Program-made: the position numbers and the translations under genes
Origin: JBEIJQ01 sp040380145
Lineage (GTDB): Bacteria > Bacteroidota > Bacteroidia > Chitinophagales > Saprospiraceae
Reading direction: 5' to 3'
Length of the DNA stretch: 16,941 nt
NCBI GenBank assembly: GCA_040380145.1
Contig: JBEIJQ010000066.1
Location: 1-16,941 of the forward strand
Shown: positions 14,198-16,941 of the stretch, one piece after another
How the letters are laid out: every line of letters begins with the position of its first letter
Numbering within the stretch: the first letter of the stretch is position 1
Notes under the pieces: model-generated
What the model was told of the DNA's origin: nothing
Database searches by the model: none
The model's input: only the letters and a program-made list of their open reading frames with translations

Positions 14198-14923
14198 ATG
14201 TTTTTTTTTCCTGAAAAAATCAAAATCCCCTTTTCTCGGATCCGTGGCCGGATAGCTGCAATGGTGCTCATGGCCGTTCTGTCGAGCGTTTCCCTTTGGG
14301 GGCAATCGCCAGCAGAGGCCCTGCGCGACGGGAATTATTTTTATGACCGGGGCGATTTCGCGATGGCCGAAAAGGCCTACCGGCGCGGGCTGCTCAACAA
14401 TCCGCCCCCCGACACGGCTTTTCGCCTCACGCACAATCTGGGCAACAGCATCTTCCGACAAGCGGGCGAACGCAGCGACGACCTGCAGGCGGGACGCTAC
14501 GGCGAAGCAGCTTCAGCCTTCGAACAAGCCGCAAACCTAGCCCGAAACGCCCCTGAAGCGGCCGAGGCATGGTACAATGCCGGCAACGCATGGCAACGGC
14601 GCGCCGATGCCCTGACCGGCGACGCCGAAAAACGCAAGGCGCTCGAAAACAGCGTCCGCGCCTACCGGCAGGCTCTCCGCAAAACGCCCGGAAACGGCGA
14701 TGCGCAAAACAACTTGGCCCTCGCCCAGCAAAAAATCAAAAAATTGCAGCCGCCACCACCCCCACCTCCTCCCAACCAGCCGCCCAATCAACCGCCGCCG
14801 CCCCAAGAAGCCAAGCCCGAGGCCCAGCGCCTGCTGAGGATCCTCGAAAGCGAAGAACGGGCCACCCAGGGCAAACTGAACAAAAAAAACGTCGAGCCGC
14901 CCGCGAACGGCAAAGACTGGTAA
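14198..14923 (+). CDS. BatC-like TPR protein, exported, with polyproline linker
   Basis: From ATG 14198 the protein has 241 aa. This start gives a basic n-region (KIK, RIRGR) before the hydrophobic MVLMAVLSSVSLWGQ and so a plausible signal peptide; ATG 14261 would leave only the hydrophobic part. The mature protein has TPR motifs in three blocks: ALRDGNYFYDRGDFAMAEKA, TAFRLTHNLGNSIFRQ...GRYGEAASAFEQAA, and EAWYNAGNAWQRR...NSVRAYRQALRKTP with AQNNLALAQQKI. A polyproline linker (PPPPPPPPNQPPNQPPPPQ) follows, then the tail AQRLLRILESEERATQGKL ending KDW. The tail and the NNLALA repeat are typical of BatC of the Bacteroides aerotolerance (bat) operon, where the linker is usually Gln/Asn/Asp-rich. 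No batA, batB, batD, batE or moxR gene is nearby. It lies 73 nt after the PLP enzyme and may share its transcript. Confidence 0.8.
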   Translation: MFFFPEKIKIPFSRIRGRIAAMVLMAVLSSVSLWGQSPAEALRDGNYFYDRGDFAMAEKAYRRGLLNNPPPDTAFRLTHNLGNSIFRQAGERSDDLQAGRYGEAASAFEQAANLARNAPEAAEAWYNAGNAWQRRADALTGDAEKRKALENSVRAYRQALRKTPGNGDAQNNLALAQQKIKKLQPPPPPPPPNQPPNQPPPPQEAKPEAQRLLRILESEERATQGKLNKKNVEPPANGKDW

Positions 14924-14943
14924 CGGCCCGACCGGCCCCGAAA

Positions 14944-15816
14944 TCACGGCCGGATGCGCTCGGCCATCGCCGACAGCAAGCCATGGCGATCGTCCAAGTC
15001 CAACCAGGCCCATTGTCCGTTGGGATTGACCTCCAAAAAAACATACTTCCCTTTGGCCAACAGGAAATCCAGCCGGCCAAAGGGAAGATCCAAACGCTGC
15101 ATGAGCGAGCGGATGTTGTCCGACACCCGATCGGGCAAGGGGTGCGGTTGCCAAGGTTGGGGCTTTCGGCCGATGTCGCGGCGCCAATCCACCGTTTTGC
15201 CGTCGCGGGCAAGCGCAAAGGAAAACAATGCGCCCTCCACGAAAACCACGGTCACATCGGATTCGGCCTCCACGCGGGTTTGCACGAACCAAGGGTATTC
15301 CGGGGCCAGATCGGCGGCTGCGACGCCGGTGGTGTACAGGGCGTGGCCTGCGTCCACGAGGTTTCCGGAAAGGCTCTTGACCACCGTCGTTCTGTCCCCG
15401 CCGCCGAAAGGCCGGTTGAGGCGGAAATGCCATTCGGGCACCGCGAAAAGGCCCTCGGCGGCGAGCAGTTGGACGATCTTGCCCACCTCGTTTTCGCGGT
15501 AGGGGCGCACCAGCACCGTTTTGTTTTGGCGGTCGAAAAAATTGAACAGTTCGCGAAAAAAATACCGCGTCTCGGCCTCGGCATAAGGGTCGCCGCTCCA
15601 ATCGCCCTGAAACGGCTTGCGCCAAAAAACCTTGGCGATTTCGGCATCCGTGACCGAATCCACGGGGCTTTCGAGCGTCAGCCCCCGGCGGCTCCAAGCC
15701 ACCCGATACTGCCCGATCAGATCCGAATTCAGGCGAAAGATGTTTTCCGTGCCCAAATGCCCGATCAGTGCATCCGCCGTGGCATCGAAGGAATGGGCCA
15801 GGAGGAGGGTTTTCAT
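14944..15816 (-). CDS. ATP-grasp peptide ligase of MvdC/MvdD (graspetide) type
   Basis: This 290-aa cytoplasmic protein has an ATP-grasp layout: N-terminal pre-ATP domain (MKTLLLAHSFDATADALIGHL), VFWRKPF at 63-69 (the W-R-(R/K)-P block of this group), ATP-binding VVKSLSG with Lys147, the strand FVQTRVEAESDVTVVFV (177-193), LPFGRLDFLL with Asp250, and the metal-binding VFLEVNPNGQWAWLD (259-273; Glu262, Asn264). LEVNPNGQW is characteristic of the ligases that make ester or amide bonds between side chains in microviridin-like peptides, rather than of glutathione or D-Ala ligases. It should activate an Asp/Glu carboxylate of its precursor as acyl phosphate. The partner is the 62-aa peptide gene ending 9 nt upstream. 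A second ligase, acetyltransferase, protease or transporter is not present here. The gene converges with the BatC-like gene, with 20 nt between the stops. Confidence 0.87.
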   Translation of the reverse strand: MKTLLLAHSFDATADALIGHLGTENIFRLNSDLIGQYRVAWSRRGLTLESPVDSVTDAEIAKVFWRKPFQGDWSGDPYAEAETRYFFRELFNFFDRQNKTVLVRPYRENEVGKIVQLLAAEGLFAVPEWHFRLNRPFGGGDRTTVVKSLSGNLVDAGHALYTTGVAAADLAPEYPWFVQTRVEAESDVTVVFVEGALFSFALARDGKTVDWRRDIGRKPQPWQPHPLPDRVSDNIRSLMQRLDLPFGRLDFLLAKGKYVFLEVNPNGQWAWLDLDDRHGLLSAMAERIRP

Positions 15817-15825
15817 GGGCGCGCG

Positions 15826-16014
15826 CTACCGGTCGTTGTCGAGATCTTTGGGCTTGCCGTCCGCACCGAAGGTATGGGTGGCATTCCAAGTGATGGTCAT
15901 GTCGGGACCGAGATCGGCAAATCGGACCTGCCTCCGGAAATCGTATTCCGCGTCGGGCAGGGTCAGGCGAACGATGGGCTCGGCAAGGTCTGCGGGAGAA
16001 AGTCGCTTTTTCAT
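15826..16014 (-). CDS. Candidate graspetide precursor peptide, 62 aa
   Basis: ATG at 16014 (MKKRLSPADL) is chosen because it follows a promoter element by about 30 nt; the frame is open further upstream but that stretch is promoter DNA. Residues 1-35 look like a leader, with EPIVRLTLPDAEYDFRRQV (12-30) as a possible recognition helix. Residues 40-62 form a candidate core: Thr at 40, 42, 46 and 48, a turn-like FGADGKP, then Asp at 52, 57, 59 and 61, with Lys54 and Lys56. Equal numbers of hydroxyl donors and acids in this order fit Thr-to-Asp ester rings in a hairpin. The microviridin core (TxKxPSD) and leader motif (PFFARFL) are absent, so it is a different type. The stop lies 9 nt before the ATP-grasp gene, so both are on one transcript. 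Whether the core is modified is an inference. Confidence 0.75.
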   Translation of the reverse strand: MKKRLSPADLAEPIVRLTLPDAEYDFRRQVRFADLGPDMTITWNATHTFGADGKPKDLDNDR

Positions 16015-16045
16015 GTTCTTGTTTTTTGGTGAAAAATCTTTTTTC

Positions 16046-16053
16046 CAAAAATA
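16046..16053 (-). promoter_or_regulatory. -7 element (TATTTTTG) for the peptide/ATP-grasp unit
   Basis: The minus strand reads TATTTTTG, matching TAnnTTTG, 31 nt before the peptide ATG. No TTG is visible at the -33 position. Its place supports the MKKRLS start and makes the longer open frame untranslated. Confidence 0.45.
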
Positions 16054-16155
16054 CGGCACAAAACACTTCGCGCCGACACTTGCGCGGATGGCACCGTCAA
16101 AAATTTCCGTTCCGCCGCCGAGCGGTCCAGGCCGAAAAAGCTGCTCTGCGGGCAT

Positions 16156-16163
16156 TATCTTTG
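16156..16163 (+). promoter_or_regulatory. -7 element (TATCTTTG) for the DUF1963-type gene
   Basis: TATCTTTG lies 29 nt before the ATG at 16193. The leader contains a T7-CC-A8 element (16169-16185). With the element at 16046-16053 it makes a divergent promoter pair. Confidence 0.45.
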
Positions 16164-16192
16164 ACCTGTTTTTTTCCAAAAAAAAGCGAGCC

Positions 16193-16941
16193 ATGAAATT
16201 TTCCGAATCGTTCACCCTTTCCCATCGCGCGGCCCTGGAGGCCGCTTGTCGCCCCGTGCTGAACATCCGGGCCTCGTCGGGCAGTCCCGCCCCTTGGGAA
16301 AGTTGTTTTTTCGGCACCCCCTATCTGCCCGCCGACGCGGCGTGGCCCACGACCCGCAGCGGAGCGCCGTTGCAGTTCATCGCCCAGCTCAACTTCGCCG
16401 AAATGCCTGATTTGAAGGGGTTTCCCTGCAAAGGCATCGTGCAGTTCTATGTCAACAGCCACGACAACCTCCTCGGGCTCAACTTGGACGATCCGCTGAA
16501 CGGCGATTTCCGGGTGCTGTTTTGGCCCGAACCTGTGCAGGATATGGCCGTCCTTCGGTCCGATGCCGCTCCGGTGGCCGATTTTGCCCATTCGCCCGGT
16601 GGACAGCCCTGTCGGCTGACTTTCGAAACGGGGCTCGATCCGATCAACTTGGATTCCTCTTCTTTCGAAAAACAGTTTCCGGAAGACTTCTTTTCAGACC
16701 TCGGCGACTCGGAATGGGATGCCCGCGACGAATATGCCGAATTGAACCCGCTCGGCGGGCACAAAGTGGGCGGATACCCCCATTTCACCCAAGACGATCC
16801 CCGCTACGACGAACTGGCCGAATTCGACGTCCTGCTTTTCCAAATGGATACAGAGTCCGCTAACTGGATCCAATGGGGCGATATGGGCGTGGCCAACTTT
16901 TTTGTTCGCCCGGACGACCTGGCCGCGGGGCGTTTCGATCA
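16193..16941 (+). CDS. DUF1963/YwqG-type protein (C-terminus cut by window edge)
   Basis: The frame from ATG 16193 is open to the window end (249 codons). It has the blocks of DUF1963 (YwqG family): SCFFGTPYLPADAAWP, PLQFIAQLNFAEMP, GIVQFYV, LGGHKVGGYPHFTQDDPR and a C-terminal DVLLFQMDTE...WIQWGDMGVANFF. Family members are about 250-300 aa, so only a short piece should be missing. It is a cytoplasmic protein without signal peptide or membrane segment. The family has no established biochemical activity; it is often encoded near toxin-immunity or polymorphic-toxin genes in other bacteria, but nothing here shows that. It diverges from the graspetide-like unit and may be unrelated to it. Confidence 0.85.
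   Translation, partial: MKFSESFTLSHRAALEAACRPVLNIRASSGSPAPWESCFFGTPYLPADAAWPTTRSGAPLQFIAQLNFAEMPDLKGFPCKGIVQFYVNSHDNLLGLNLDDPLNGDFRVLFWPEPVQDMAVLRSDAAPVADFAHSPGGQPCRLTFETGLDPINLDSSSFEKQFPEDFFSDLGDSEWDARDEYAELNPLGGHKVGGYPHFTQDDPRYDELAEFDVLLFQMDTESANWIQWGDMGVANFFVRPDDLAAGRFD

Noticed and set aside
14932..14953. CCGGCC/GGCCGG 6-bp hairpin between the convergent BatC-like and ATP-grasp genes
   Set aside because: There is no T-tract on either side and the stem overlaps the ATP-grasp coding end, so a terminator is not supported.
15826..16317. Longer 163-codon frame for the peptide gene
   Set aside because: The upstream part runs through A/T-rich promoter DNA, the divergent -7 elements and the start of the DUF1963-type gene; MKKRLS at 16014 follows the promoter element directly.

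Overview
The window looks like a chromosomal segment of a GC-rich member of the Bacteroidota, most likely near the Saprospiria; the class is my inference. The evidence is a secreted protein ending in a type IX secretion (T9SS) type A sorting domain, Ig-like and 'ANGCDS' adhesin repeats, a DUF1015 protein, a BatC-type TPR protein, and TAnnTTTG promoter elements (the Bacteroidota -7 consensus) in place of clear Shine-Dalgarno sites. No rRNA, tRNA, CRISPR array, insertion sequence or phage gene was found.

Layout. From 1 to about 9,950 all genes are on the minus strand: a cut secreted protein, a 593-aa acyl-CoA dehydrogenase with promoter and terminator, a 54-aa membrane protein behind a DUF1015 protein, an 884-aa secreted alpha/beta-hydrolase of PETase/cutinase type with adhesin repeats, a processive GT2 glycosyltransferase behind a DPM1-like GT2, and an MbnP-like lipoprotein. 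From 10,140 to 14,923 genes are on the plus strand: a UDP-glucuronate-epimerase-like SDR, a tight operon of dihydrofolate reductase, a TPR membrane protein and an SxtJ-like membrane protein, a trans-sulfuration PLP enzyme, and an unaccompanied BatC-like protein. At 14,944-16,014 (minus) lies a two-gene unit, and a DUF1963/YwqG-type gene diverges from it and runs off the end.

The most interesting locus is 14,944-16,053. A 62-aa peptide gene with its own promoter lies 9 nt upstream of an ATP-grasp ligase of the MvdC/MvdD (graspetide, omega-ester peptide) type. The peptide's C-terminal half has four Thr (40, 42, 46, 48) followed by four Asp (52, 57, 59, 61), which fits a Thr-to-Asp ester-crosslinked core but not the microviridin TxKxPSD core. 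I read it as a candidate undescribed minimal graspetide pathway. Second is the hydrolase, whose predicted catalytic Asp and His are each followed directly by Cys, resembling the active-site disulfide of Ideonella PETase.

No stretch over 300 bases lacks a gene. The longest gap, 183-469, holds only the acyl-CoA dehydrogenase terminator and A/T-rich sequence. Several gaps carry short T-tract/CGG/A-tract palindromes that recur across the window.
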